A stretch of DNA of 53,600 nucleotides. It comes from Azonexus sp. (GTDB lineage Bacteria; Pseudomonadota; Gammaproteobacteria; Burkholderiales; Rhodocyclaceae). Under the pieces are notes generated by a model. That model was not told the DNA's origin, did no database searches, and was given only the letters and a program-made list of their open reading frames with translations. The position numbers were made by a program, and so were the translations under genes. The DNA lies in NCBI GenBank assembly GCA_030691385.1, contig JAUYEI010000124.1, forward strand, positions 1 to 53,600, written 5' to 3'. Shown piece after piece: positions 23,278 to 33,200 of the stretch (positions within the stretch are counted from its first letter, which is position 1; the number at the start of each line of letters is the position of its first letter).

Positions 23278-23760
23278 GTGCGCCCGGCAGGGCGCACTTA
23301 CTTGGCGGTGAAAGACCTCTACTCGCCCGACAAGGGGAAGCGTTAGCTGAACGGCAAGGGTGTCGCGGGCGACTGCGAATCTGAAGGAAGCCGAAGGCAA
23401 AGCGCTGGCCTGACGAACAGGAAGCGGATACGAGGCGGCGTAGCGGGGTGAGATGTCCCATATCATCAAAGCCCGAAACTTGTACGGGATGCTGTGACGT
23501 ATATCCGACAGGCATAAGCGTGAAGGTGGGTGCGTCATACCCGGGGAGATCCTCACGGGTGGAGGCGAAGGCGTACTCATTCACCCACCGCACCAAGGTG
23601 TTTGCGGACGGCACGGTACGGAAGAACAGCGCGTGACCTCAGGAGGACTGGTTCAGTCTCCGGGTGGCACCGGGGGAAGCGAGCCTATATGGATTCGAAT
23701 TTCTCGGGTACAAGATAAAGCGAGGGCGACAGCGACTGTCACTGCCCGCGAGCAAGATTC
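23278..23760 (+). mobile_element. Group II intron remnant: 5' RNA domains plus a fragment of the reverse transcriptase gene
   Basis: The remnant starts with the group II 5' consensus GTGCG and a GTGCGCCC/GGGCGCAC hairpin, and continues with domain I-like sequence (GGTGAAAGACC, GGCAAGGGTGTCGCGGGC, CTGAAGGAAGCCGAAGGC, GAACAGGAAGCGGATACGAG). At about 23685-23761 one frame encodes GFEFLGYKIKRGRQRLSLPA followed by SKIR, the late part of an intron reverse transcriptase/maturase. The body of the enzyme and the domain V-VI 3' end are absent, so an internal deletion (junction about 23620-23690) and loss of the 3' part made it inactive. It was probably inserted behind the terminator of the PstS-like gene. 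The 3' limit overlaps the end of hipA. Confidence 0.8.
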
Positions 23761-25010
23761 GCCGCGAGCTCGAAGGCCGGCGCAAACTCGGCCAGTTCCC
23801 GTTGGGACAGGCCAACATCCTTGCTCATGGCAAGCTGTCGCCAACTTGCCACGGCAGCATGGACCTCGGCGAGAACGGAAAGGGCTTGCGTCCGGTCGAG
23901 GTAAAAGTACGCCGCTTTGTCGAGCAGCATATTTACTGAATCGATAGGCCCGGTATCCTCGCTGAGCCAGGTTTTTGATTCCCGGTCCTTGTCCGGGAAT
24001 GGATTGAGGTCGAAGGCTGGCGAGAGCGCCCACCTGTCGTTGCCGACATGCAGAAAGCCGATGTTGTGAAGGTGGTCGTCGGTGTTGGTGATCTGGTGGT
24101 TGAATACCAGGCGCCGCCATAGCTGCTGTGCATCCGCCCTGGCGTCCAGGCAGACGCGGTTCATGATGTCGACGACTTCGGTGTAGCTGCGTTCGTCGCC
24201 GCGCTCTGCCTGAAGCATGGCGGCACCGGAAAGATACGGAATGCGGGCGTTCGTGGCGCTACGGTCAAAGCGCGTAATGATCGCCACCGCCTTGCCGGCA
24301 ATGAGTTCGATGCGCGATTTCGCCACATCAATCCCGGCTTTTTTCGCCAGCTTCAATGCGAGCACCTCGCCGCGCGTCACGCTGCGTACGTCGTCGACAC
24401 TCGGAAACTTGCCCAGCGCCAGGCTGCCGTCCATGTCCAGCACCGTACTCTTGGGGCGCATGCCGCCCAAGGATGTGCCGTTGCCCAGCAGGTAGCCGAG
24501 ATCCTCGGCTGATTCCTCGCTGTGCTCCAGGGCGCTCGCCGCCCGCATGATGCGCTCAAGGTCGACCAGGGGGGGCGTGACGCGAGCGCCGGCAGGTGCC
24601 GTGCGCAGGTAATTCCCCCGCTTGTCACGCAAACGAAGTGCCCCCATGCGGCTGAAGTCATCAACTGCGCATAGATGGTCCAATTCGGTCAGGGCTTTGA
24701 GCGTGGGGTCATTCTTGCGCGCCTTGGCGTGAGCGCGCGCGATAACCCGGCGGCCCCAAGCATCCGGCTCTGTGTCGGCAAAGGCGAAATGAAACTTCGA
24801 ATCGTTCTTGGTGGGCGCCTTGCGCACTTGGTGTTGCCCTGCCCGGGGTTGAAGGTCTGGCGAAATGTTGAAGCGGTTCGGGTTCTGGAGCCACTCGTCC
24901 TTGTAGGCAAAACTCGCGTAGGAGCGCGCACCCTCATTGACATAGGTGAGGGTGCCTACAGGCAGTTCGGCGACACCGATGCAGACATCGAGGGTGGTCT
25001 TGTTGGTCAT
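23739..25010 (-). CDS. hipA: HipA-type kinase toxin, second module
   Basis: A 423-residue HipA-family protein from a branch different from the one at 15854-17137. The nucleotide loop is NGTSLGGMRPKSTV (177-190). The kinase lobe has ITRFDR (245-250) and the catalytic region NTDDHLHNIGFL (309-320), with Asp311/312 and Asn316, followed by the metal site AFDLNP (Asp334). All key residues are present. The N-terminal subdomain is about 80 residues (FAFADTEPDAWGRRVI). It begins 1 bp into the antitoxin stop (TGATG arrangement). The last residues (after FAPAFE) and the stop codon fall within or next to the intron remnant on the opposite strand, so the native end may have been replaced. Confidence 0.92.
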   Translation of the reverse strand: MTNKTTLDVCIGVAELPVGTLTYVNEGARSYASFAYKDEWLQNPNRFNISPDLQPRAGQHQVRKAPTKNDSKFHFAFADTEPDAWGRRVIARAHAKARKNDPTLKALTELDHLCAVDDFSRMGALRLRDKRGNYLRTAPAGARVTPPLVDLERIMRAASALEHSEESAEDLGYLLGNGTSLGGMRPKSTVLDMDGSLALGKFPSVDDVRSVTRGEVLALKLAKKAGIDVAKSRIELIAGKAVAIITRFDRSATNARIPYLSGAAMLQAERGDERSYTEVVDIMNRVCLDARADAQQLWRRLVFNHQITNTDDHLHNIGFLHVGNDRWALSPAFDLNPFPDKDRESKTWLSEDTGPIDSVNMLLDKAAYFYLDRTQALSVLAEVHAAVASWRQLAMSKDVGLSQRELAEFAPAFELAANLARGQ

Positions 25011-25351
25011 CAGAGTGCGCCGCTATCCTTGCGCGGCTTTGGTGTGCGGACCCGCTGGGGCAGTTTTTCATCCATCAAAACCAGCCCGATGGCATCTTCG
25101 GATGAATCCATCAACTGATTGAGACGCTCAAGTTCACCAAAGACATGCAGTGCACGCGCCAGTGTCTGCAGGGCGATGCTCGGATTGCCGTCTTCCATGC
25201 GGCGTACCGTCACGACGGATACGCCAATCCGCTCGGCCAGCATGGACTGGGTCATCTGCCGACGGCGCCGGGCGAACGAGATATCACGGCCAAGTTTTTC
25301 CAGTGCACGGCTGACCGGGAGAGGCATTGTGCTGTCTTTTGTATTACTCAT
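25010..25351 (-). CDS. hipB: HipB-type helix-turn-helix antitoxin, second module
   Basis: A 113-residue Xre-family protein with the helix-turn-helix at about 22-75: ARRRRQMTQSMLAERIGVSV then VTVRRMEDGNPSIALQTLAR. The C-terminal 35 residues are charged and would contact HipA. Start at 25351 (MSNTKDSTMP) or 25327 (MPLPVSRALEKLG); neither has a convincing ribosome binding site. The stop overlaps the hipA start by 1 bp. The upstream DNA (25352-25559) is A/T-rich with a direct repeat GAGATActttGAGATT and a CCTTGTGTATTACAAGG hairpin, but no clear operator. It should bind its own promoter as part of a repressing complex. Confidence 0.88.
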   Translation of the reverse strand: MSNTKDSTMPLPVSRALEKLGRDISFARRRRQMTQSMLAERIGVSVVTVRRMEDGNPSIALQTLARALHVFGELERLNQLMDSSEDAIGLVLMDEKLPQRVRTPKPRKDSGAL

Positions 25352-25559
25352 ATGATTGCTTATTGAGCTTAAGAGATACTTTGAGATTAATTGTGTTCAA
25401 AAATCTGCGAGCTGTCAAGGTGAAGGATATTTATCAATCGTCGGTGTTCCCTTGTGTATTACAAGGAAGCAATCGGGTGCATTTTTGGCTGAACGGGCCA
25501 TCTTTACCCGCTGCCGCATTGGTTTTCATCGGTAGCCAGGTGCGTGGCGGAGAGCCCGT

Positions 25560-25577
25560 CTAGTCCGATCGGACTAG
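25560..25577. promoter_or_regulatory. Perfect 18-bp palindrome upstream of the TpsB gene
   Basis: CTAGTCCGATCGGACTAG is an exact palindrome centred 66 bp before the TpsB start. The two sites at 20651-20680 share its core and arms. Length and symmetry resemble lux-box-type sites bound by LuxR-family dimers, and EpsA is the only LuxR-type regulator in the window. No convincing -10 was identified at the expected distance. The link to EpsA is inference. Confidence 0.55.
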
Positions 25578-25634
25578 GTTTTATGCCCCTTGTTTCACAG
25601 GGAAGTAACGTCGCCTGTCGATAATCCCCGGGCT

Positions 25635-27215
25635 ATGCCTGTCTACAAAATTCTCCTTTCCGCCGGCCTGCTGGGCGCGGCGACTTTCGCCTCGGCTGCG
25701 CCGGCCCCCGGTGCCTTCGATCTGCTCGAATTCTCGGTCGAGGGCAATACGGTGCTCGATGAAGTCGAGATTGAGCGCGCCGTCTATCCCTCGCTCGGCC
25801 CCGGCAAGCTGGTCGGCGATGTCGAAAAAGCCCGTGCCGCGCTCGAAGCGGCTTATCAGCAGCAGGGTTACCTGTCGGTCTCCGTCGTCGTCCCCGAACA
25901 ATCGGTGAGCAGCGGCGTCATTCGCCTGCAGGTCATCGAGGGGCAGGTCGAGCGCCTCAAGGTCAGCGGCAATCAATACACCTCGCGCCGCGATCTGCGC
26001 GCCGAGGTGCCGGAAGTGGCGCCGGGCAAGGTGCCGCATTTTCCGACCATGCAGGCCGAGCTGGCGCAGGCCGGACGGTCGGCCGACCGTCGGGTGACGC
26101 CGCTGCTGCGGCCCGGTGTGCGCCCGGGCACGATGGAGGTCGAGCTGGCCGTCGAGGACGAATTGCCGGTGCACGGCAACGTCGAGCTCAACAACCGGCA
26201 GAGTCCGAGTACCTCGCTGACGCGCCTGGAGGCCGGGCTGCGCTACACCAACCTGTTCCAGAAGCAGCATAGCGCCGGGCTCAATTACGTGGTGTCGCCG
26301 GAAAAACCGGACGAGGTGAGCGTGCTGGCCGGTTTTTATGCCGCCCCCTTGAGTGCGACGCGCTCGCTGTCGGCCTTCATCCAGCACTCCAACAGCAATA
26401 TCGCCTCGGCGGTGGGCAGCAATGTGGTGGGCAAGGGGACGACGCTCGGGGCTCGCCTTTCCTTCACGCTGCCGCAGCCGGCCGGCATTGCCAATTTCTT
26501 CCATTCGCTGTCGATTGGCGCCGATTTCAAGGATCTGCAGGAAACCCAGAGTGCGCTGGGCGCCGACCGCAAGGACACGCCGCTGCGCTACATGCCGCTG
26601 GTGGCGCAATACAGCTTCAGCCGTTTCGGCGAGTCCGGCGAGTTCGCGGGCAATCTCGCGCTGGTCGTCAATACCGGCTACAACTCGCGCGATGTGGACT
26701 GCCAGGGCGTGCAGATGGAGCAGTTTGCCTGCCGCCGGGCTTTTGCCCGCCCCGGATTCTCGGTGGTGCGCGGCGACCTGCGTTATTCGAAGCGCCTGCT
26801 CGGCTGGGAAGGCATGGCCAAGCTCGATTTTCAGCTGGCCGGGCAGCCGCTGGTCTCGCCGGAGCAGATTCTGGCCGGCGGCATGGATACCGTGCGCGGT
26901 TATTTCGAGGGTGAAGCGGCCGGCGATGTCGGCTGGCGTTTGCGCACCGAGCTCAAGACGCCGACCTTGTTCGAGATCGGTGGGTCTGGTCTGCGCCTGC
27001 TCGGTTTTGTCGAGGGCGCGCAGGTCTGGCTGAACAGCCCGTTGCCCGGACAAACCGATGAATTCACGCTGGCCAGCGCCGGCATCGGCCTGCGTTTGAA
27101 GGGTAGCAAGGGCGGGCCGCTCGTCGTTGTCGATATTGGCCAGGCCCTCAAGGATGGTCCGCGAACCACGTCCGGAACGCAGCGCGTGCATGCGCGCCTG
27201 GGTTACGAGTTTTAG
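25635..27215 (+). CDS. Two-partner secretion outer membrane transporter (TpsB, ShlB/FhaC family)
   Basis: A 526-residue transporter that exports the giant protein encoded next. ATG 25635 was chosen because it starts a good signal peptide (MPVYKILLSAGLLGAATFAS then AA); the frame continues 45 bases upstream. POTRA domain 1 begins about residue 27 (FDLLEFSVEGNTVLDEVEIERA) and POTRA 2 about 105 (VERLKVSGNQYTSRRDL). The C-terminal half is a 16-strand barrel with the family's L6 loop motif VRGY (near 420, in MDTVRGYFEGE) and a terminal aromatic (HARLGYEF), as expected for BamA-dependent insertion. It lies 40 bp before the exoprotein gene and shares its transcript, under the palindrome at 25560. 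Confidence 0.93.
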   Translation: MPVYKILLSAGLLGAATFASAAPAPGAFDLLEFSVEGNTVLDEVEIERAVYPSLGPGKLVGDVEKARAALEAAYQQQGYLSVSVVVPEQSVSSGVIRLQVIEGQVERLKVSGNQYTSRRDLRAEVPEVAPGKVPHFPTMQAELAQAGRSADRRVTPLLRPGVRPGTMEVELAVEDELPVHGNVELNNRQSPSTSLTRLEAGLRYTNLFQKQHSAGLNYVVSPEKPDEVSVLAGFYAAPLSATRSLSAFIQHSNSNIASAVGSNVVGKGTTLGARLSFTLPQPAGIANFFHSLSIGADFKDLQETQSALGADRKDTPLRYMPLVAQYSFSRFGESGEFAGNLALVVNTGYNSRDVDCQGVQMEQFACRRAFARPGFSVVRGDLRYSKRLLGWEGMAKLDFQLAGQPLVSPEQILAGGMDTVRGYFEGEAAGDVGWRLRTELKTPTLFEIGGSGLRLLGFVEGAQVWLNSPLPGQTDEFTLASAGIGLRLKGSKGGPLVVVDIGQALKDGPRTTSGTQRVHARLGYEF

Positions 27216-27255
27216 GCGAGTTCCAGGCGCCGCACGGAAAGAACAGGAGTCAAAC

Positions 27256-30200
27256 ATGAACCACGGTATCTATCGGCTGGTCTTCAACGTCGAGCGCAAC
27301 GCCTGGGTGGCGGTGGCGGAGTGTGTGCGCGGACGCGGCAAGAAGAGCACGCGCAAGCGGGTGGCGGCCGTGGTTCTCGGGGTGGCGGTGTCGTTCGCGG
27401 CGCTGGACGGCGCCTGGGCGGCGCGACCGGTGGGGGCTGTGGATTTGCCTATGCCCTCGGTGTCCCGGCCTTTCGTCTTTGCCGGTTCGGTCGATGGCGG
27501 CCAGCCGACGACGGCGATGATCAACGGCATCAATACGATGACGGTCACCACGAACGACCGCATTCTCGGCCTCAACTTCGACCGTTTCGATGTGGGCAGC
27601 GACGCGGCCTTCGTGCTCAAGCAGCCCGATGTGCTGTCGCGTGCCCTGTTCCGCATCTGGGACAGCGACCCCAGCCAGATTTACGGCAAGGTGACAGCCA
27701 ACGGCCAGCTTTACCTGATCAACCAGAACGGCATCCTGTTCGGCTCCGGCTCGCAGGTGAACGTCGGCGGCCTGGTCGCTTCGGCGCTCGGCATGTCGGA
27801 CACCATGATGAACCGGCTGTTGACCAGCGGCCTGCCGAGCGCCGCGGGCGACAGCCTGACTTTCAACTACGAGGGGAAAGTCGGCGATTTCAAGTCGACT
27901 GTGGTCGTTGAGACCGGCGCCACGATCAATACCCGGGACGGCGGCAAGGTGGTGCTGATCGCCCCCCGCTCGGTGACCAACGAGGGCAGCATCGGTGTCG
28001 ACGGTGGCGGCAGTGCCGAAACGATCCTGGCGGCCGGCGGCAAGGTCATCCTGACCGTGCCAGGCGATCCCAGCCTGCGTGGCATCCTGGTCGAGACGGA
28101 TTCGTTTACCGGCAAGGACAGTTTCGGCATCACCACGACGCTGGATGGCAAGGTGACCAACGCCGCCACCGGCGGCGTGAACATGGGCAAGGACGGCGTG
28201 GTGACGCTGGCCGGCCTGATCGTCAACCAGCAGGGCGTCGTCAATGCGACCAAAGCGGTCAATCTCAATGGCACGACGATGCTGGTTTCGGGGACGACCG
28301 AAACCGACCGCCTGACCATCAACCAGCGCGGCAGCGTGGCGCAGATCGACTGGGTTTCTGGCTTCAACGTCGGGTCGGGCAAGACGGTCGAATTCGTGCA
28401 GGCAGCGGGCGATGTCGCCTACAACTATGTCTTCGACCCGGACAAGAGCCTGGTCGATGGCTCCGGCAACAAGCTGGACAATCTGGCCGCCGGTCGTTCG
28501 CTGATCGACGGCGTGCTCAAGGCCAGCGGCCAGTTCGTGCTGGTCAACGAGTTGGGCATCGCTTTTGGCGCGAATGCCCGGGTGTCGGCCAACAATTTCG
28601 TCGCTTCGGCGCTCGGCATGAATCCGGACATCGTGTCGTCGGGCTTGCTCGGGCAGACCAACGTGCGTTCGCGCGCCTTCTATCTGAACCGGAGTTACGC
28701 GACTTTCGACAGCAGCGATGAAAGCACGGCGGCCGCCGACAAGGCGCGGGCGCTGAGCGAATATCGCCGTGCCACGGTCAACGTCGAAAATGGGGCAAAA
28801 ATCGAAAGTGCCAGCGGGGGCTACGTCATTCTCGCCGGCGGCAGCGTCAATCAGGCTGGCAGCATCAGCACGCCGAACGGCCAGGCGCTGCTCGCCGCCG
28901 GTGCCGACCTCTACCTGAAGCCGGGGTATTCGTCTGCCTTGCGCGGTTTCACAGCCGAGGTCAATCCGCTGCTGATCAAGGATGCCCACAAGAGCGGCGT
29001 CGACTCCCTGGTGGCGCTTTCCCGCGGCGCCGATGCGAATGCCGTGATCAACACCGGCTCGATCTCGGCCAGTTTCGGCGACATTTCCATGGTCGGCCAC
29101 CAGATCGTCCAGGCCGGTTCGCTCTACGCCTCGACCTCGGCATTGGCCAACGGATCGATCAATCTGAAGGCACGTGACATGGTGCTGATCGACTACACGA
29201 TCGATACCGCTACCGGAGATATTGCCGACAGCAGTTATTTCAAGATTGCCCGCGATTACGACGTCGATGGTGTGCTGGCCTATGACCAGAACCATACCAA
29301 TTCAGAGGAAGCGACCGAGTTCGTCTTTGGCAAGGATGGCGGCACGGTCAGCTTCACCGATGGCAGCCGCACGGAAATTGCCATTGATGGCAGCAACGGC
29401 AAGACCTTGACCGCCAGCCAGCATTTCGTCGCTTCGTCGGTGGCCGTGCAGGGCAAGAAAATCGTGGTTGGCGACGCCGACATCGTGGCCAAAGGGGGGA
29501 ATGTCGATTTTCGTTCGGCCGCGACGTTCAGCGAAAGCAATGCCTTCGTGAACGACACGATGACACCGGGCGTCGAAGGAACGGCGCAAAGCGATATCGG
29601 CATCTACGTGGCCGAGGGCGCGAAGATCGACGTTTCGGGGACCAGTGCGCAGAAATCGGTGCGCGACCTGTTCGTTGAGGTCGAGTTGCGCGGCGACCAG
29701 TTCGCCGACAACACGGTTCAGCGCAATGGTGTGCTGCGCGGCCAGAAAGCCTGGGTCGACATTCGCGACGCCGTCAAAATTGCCGACGTGAGCAGCTATT
29801 TCAACAATGTCGGCCTGACGGTCAACGAACTGGCGGCGACTGGCGGCACGATTTCGCTGGTGTCGACCGGCAACGTCATCGTCAAGAACGGCGCCACGCT
29901 GGATGTCTCGGGTGGTGTGGTCAATTACGCGGCGGGTAGCGTCGAGGAGTCGCGGCTACTGGCCGGACGCAAGTCCTATCGTCTGAACGATGCGCCGGTC
30001 TGGGCCGAGTATTTGTCACTGATCACGGCAACGCGCGAGGAAGTGGCTTATGTCGAAGGCAAGAGCGCCGGTACCGTCGAGATTCGCGGCAACCGCCTGG
30101 CCGTCGACGGGCAATTGCAGGCGAATACCACGGTGGGTACCCGCCAGCGCGAGATCGGCGATCCGGCGAGCAATCGCAGCGCGATTCCGCTGGGCGGGCA

Positions 30201-33200
30201 AATGATCGTCCAGGATGGCGGCCAGCATTACACCGTCGCCAATCGCGATACGGCCAGCAAAGCCGAGAAGGATGCTGCCTTCCTCCAGGCGCAGGTGGTG
30301 TTCGTCAAGGGGGCGGCCAACGCCGCCAGCGGGCTCGGGCAGGATAGTGCCGGGCCGGATCGGCTGGAGTTGTCGGAAACCCTGGTCGATGCCGGGTTCT
30401 CCCGTTTCTCGGTCACCAGCGACGGGCGGATCGACATTCCGGCGGAGATTTCGCTGAATCTGCCGGCCGGTGGCAAATTTGCCGCGGCCGGGCGCCAAGT
30501 CTATATGGCCGGCGACATCAGCGCGCCGGGGGGCGGCATCGAGTTGAAGACCGTCGACCGCAGTGCGTCGGTACCCGATGCGCCGAACGTTCTGGATGGC
30601 GTCTACTCGAATCTGGTCGTTGCCGATGGCGCCAGCCTGTCCACGTCCGGCGTCTGGGTCAACGATTTTCTCGACGGCGAACTGAGCACGGTGCCGCTGG
30701 CCTTGAACGGCGGCAAGATCGTTCTGAATTCGGCGCATGACCTCGATATCCAGCGCGGCAGCAGCATTTCCGTCGACGGTGGCGGCCAGGTCAACACCAC
30801 ACAGTCCCTCAAGAAGGGCAATGCCGGCTCGATCGCGCTGACCAGCGGCAGCGGCTTCGGTGAATTCGGGCTGGGCAACAGCCTGTTCCTCGATGGCACC
30901 CTGTCGGGGATGGCGCTCGGCAAGGGCGGTACGCTGTCGATCACCTCGGCGCAGGTCACGCTGGGCCACGCCGAAAGCGTCGATACCCGGGCGTGGAGTG
31001 ATGCCCGGCGGATCGAAGAAGGGCGCCAGGGCTTCGCGGCGACGACCGATCTGGTCGACCGTGGCGGTTTCTACAATTTCATTTTTACCGGAAATTCCCG
31101 GTTGACCGTGGAAGCGGGGCAGGTCGTCAAACCGGATCCGCTCAACTGGTCGCTGCTCGCCGTCGGCAACTACTTCAGGCGGCCGACCGGTAGCGCCATC
31201 GCCTCTTTCGCCGCAACCCAGGTTCTGCCCGAAGCGCTGCGCTCGGGAACGACGAGCATCAGCCTGGCGACGACCGATATCTACAACGGGCGTCTGACCG
31301 TGGCCGAAAACGCCTACGTCGGCGCTTCTGCCAAGGGTAGCGTGACCCTTGAAGCGGCCGGCCAGATGACCGTGCTGGGCACGCTGGAAGCCGCAGGCGG
31401 GACGATCAAGCTGGGTCGCGCCAAAATGACCAGTGCTCTGAATGCGGCGGTTCAAGGTGCCCTGATCGATGCCGGCAAGAAGCAGTCCGAATCGATCTAC
31501 CTCGGCGAGAACAGCAAATTGCTGGCCGGCGGCACGACGGTGCTCGATGCCGATACGCAGCAAGCGCTGGATGCCGGCGTTTCGGCCGGGCAGCTGCTGG
31601 CCCGGCAAGCCTATCGGGGCGAGGTGCTGGCCGGGGGGACGGTGAGCATCGATTCCGGCCTCGGCTACCTGATCATGCGCGACGGCGCGTTGATCGACGT
31701 CTCGGGCACGACCGGTACGCTGAATGCGGCGACGGCGACCGCAACCGGTTATACCTACGCGGCGCGGGCGCTGGGCAGCGCCGGTGGTACGGTCAGCCTG
31801 GCAGCGCATAGCGGCATGTTCCTCGATGGCAACTTCAAGGCCCGGGGCGGCAAGGATGCGCTCGGCGGTGTCTTCGCCCTGCGCTTTACGGCTGACCCGG
31901 TGAAGACGGAGGCCAATCCGTGGGGTGCCGGTCAGGGGCAGACTCAGGAGGTGATTGACGCGCTGACTCAGGGGCGCGTGCTGACGGTATATCAAACGGC
32001 GTCCACCGACGCCAGGAGCGGCCGGGAAAATCATGCCGGCTTGTGGCCGGCCGGCGTTAGCGCGGCCGATTACCTGGCCGGTAGCGCCGTGCTCGATGCG
32101 AAAACCCATAACGGCAAGGCGGCGCTCGATGTCGCGTTGTTGCAGGATTTCGGTTCGGTTAACGACGCCGCCTTTGGTTCGTGGTATCTGACCAGCCAGA
32201 GCGACATCGTGTTTGCCGGCAAGGTCGAGGCGACGGTCAATAACCATCTGAGCATGAATGCGGCGAACTTCAGGGCTGCCGACGATACGACCCATCTGAA
32301 CCTGACCGCGGCCACGGCCCGCCTCGGGAATTTCCGCAGCGGGGCCGGCGCTGCCGTTGCAGCGACGGTCGGCCTGGCCGATGCGTCGATCACTGCCCGC
32401 GACATCGGGCTGGTTGGCACCTTCAGCTGGAGCGGCTTTGACAACAGCACCTTCGCCAGCACCGGGGCCATCCATTTCGACAGCGTCCAGAACACGGTGA
32501 AAAACCGCGCCGACGGTCGTCTGTTCAACGGCCAGATGACGGCTTCCGGCGCGCTGACCTTTTCGGCGGCTCGCCTGAGCCCGTCGACCTATGGCGATTT
32601 CCGCATCGACCTGCTGGCCGATCCGAACGGCAGCGTTGCCATCACCCGGCCGGCGGGTGCCGCGGCCGACGCATCGCTCTCCCCCTACGGTCGACTGGAA
32701 TTTGCGGCCAAAAACATAAACCACGAGGGCACGGTTTCCGCACCGCTCGGCGAGGTCGTCTTCAATGCACCGGGCGGCACGGTGACGCTGGCGGCGGGGA
32801 GCAAGACCTCGGTGGCGGCGGATCGCAGCCTGCTCTTCGGGACCACCGGCGAATCGGGACGCAGCTGGAACTACCTGGGGGGCAAAGTTGAGGCTCTGCC
32901 GTCCAAGGGTATTGTGATCGATGCCGCCGTGTCGACAGTGCAGACCGGCGCCGTACTCGATCTCTCGGGCGGCGGCGAGGCGCTGGCCTGGGAATTTACC
33001 GCCGGTCCGGGCGGCAAGAACGATGTGCTCAATGGCTCGACGACGACCTTCGCCATCGTGCCGGGCTGGAACGGGGTCAGTGCGAGCGATGCCGAACTGC
33101 TGGCTGCTTATGCCACGGCCGGCGATGGTTCGCTGCCCCTGCTGAAGGTGGGTGACGCCGTCTCGCTGGGCGCCAACACGCTCGGCCTCGGTGGCAGTTA

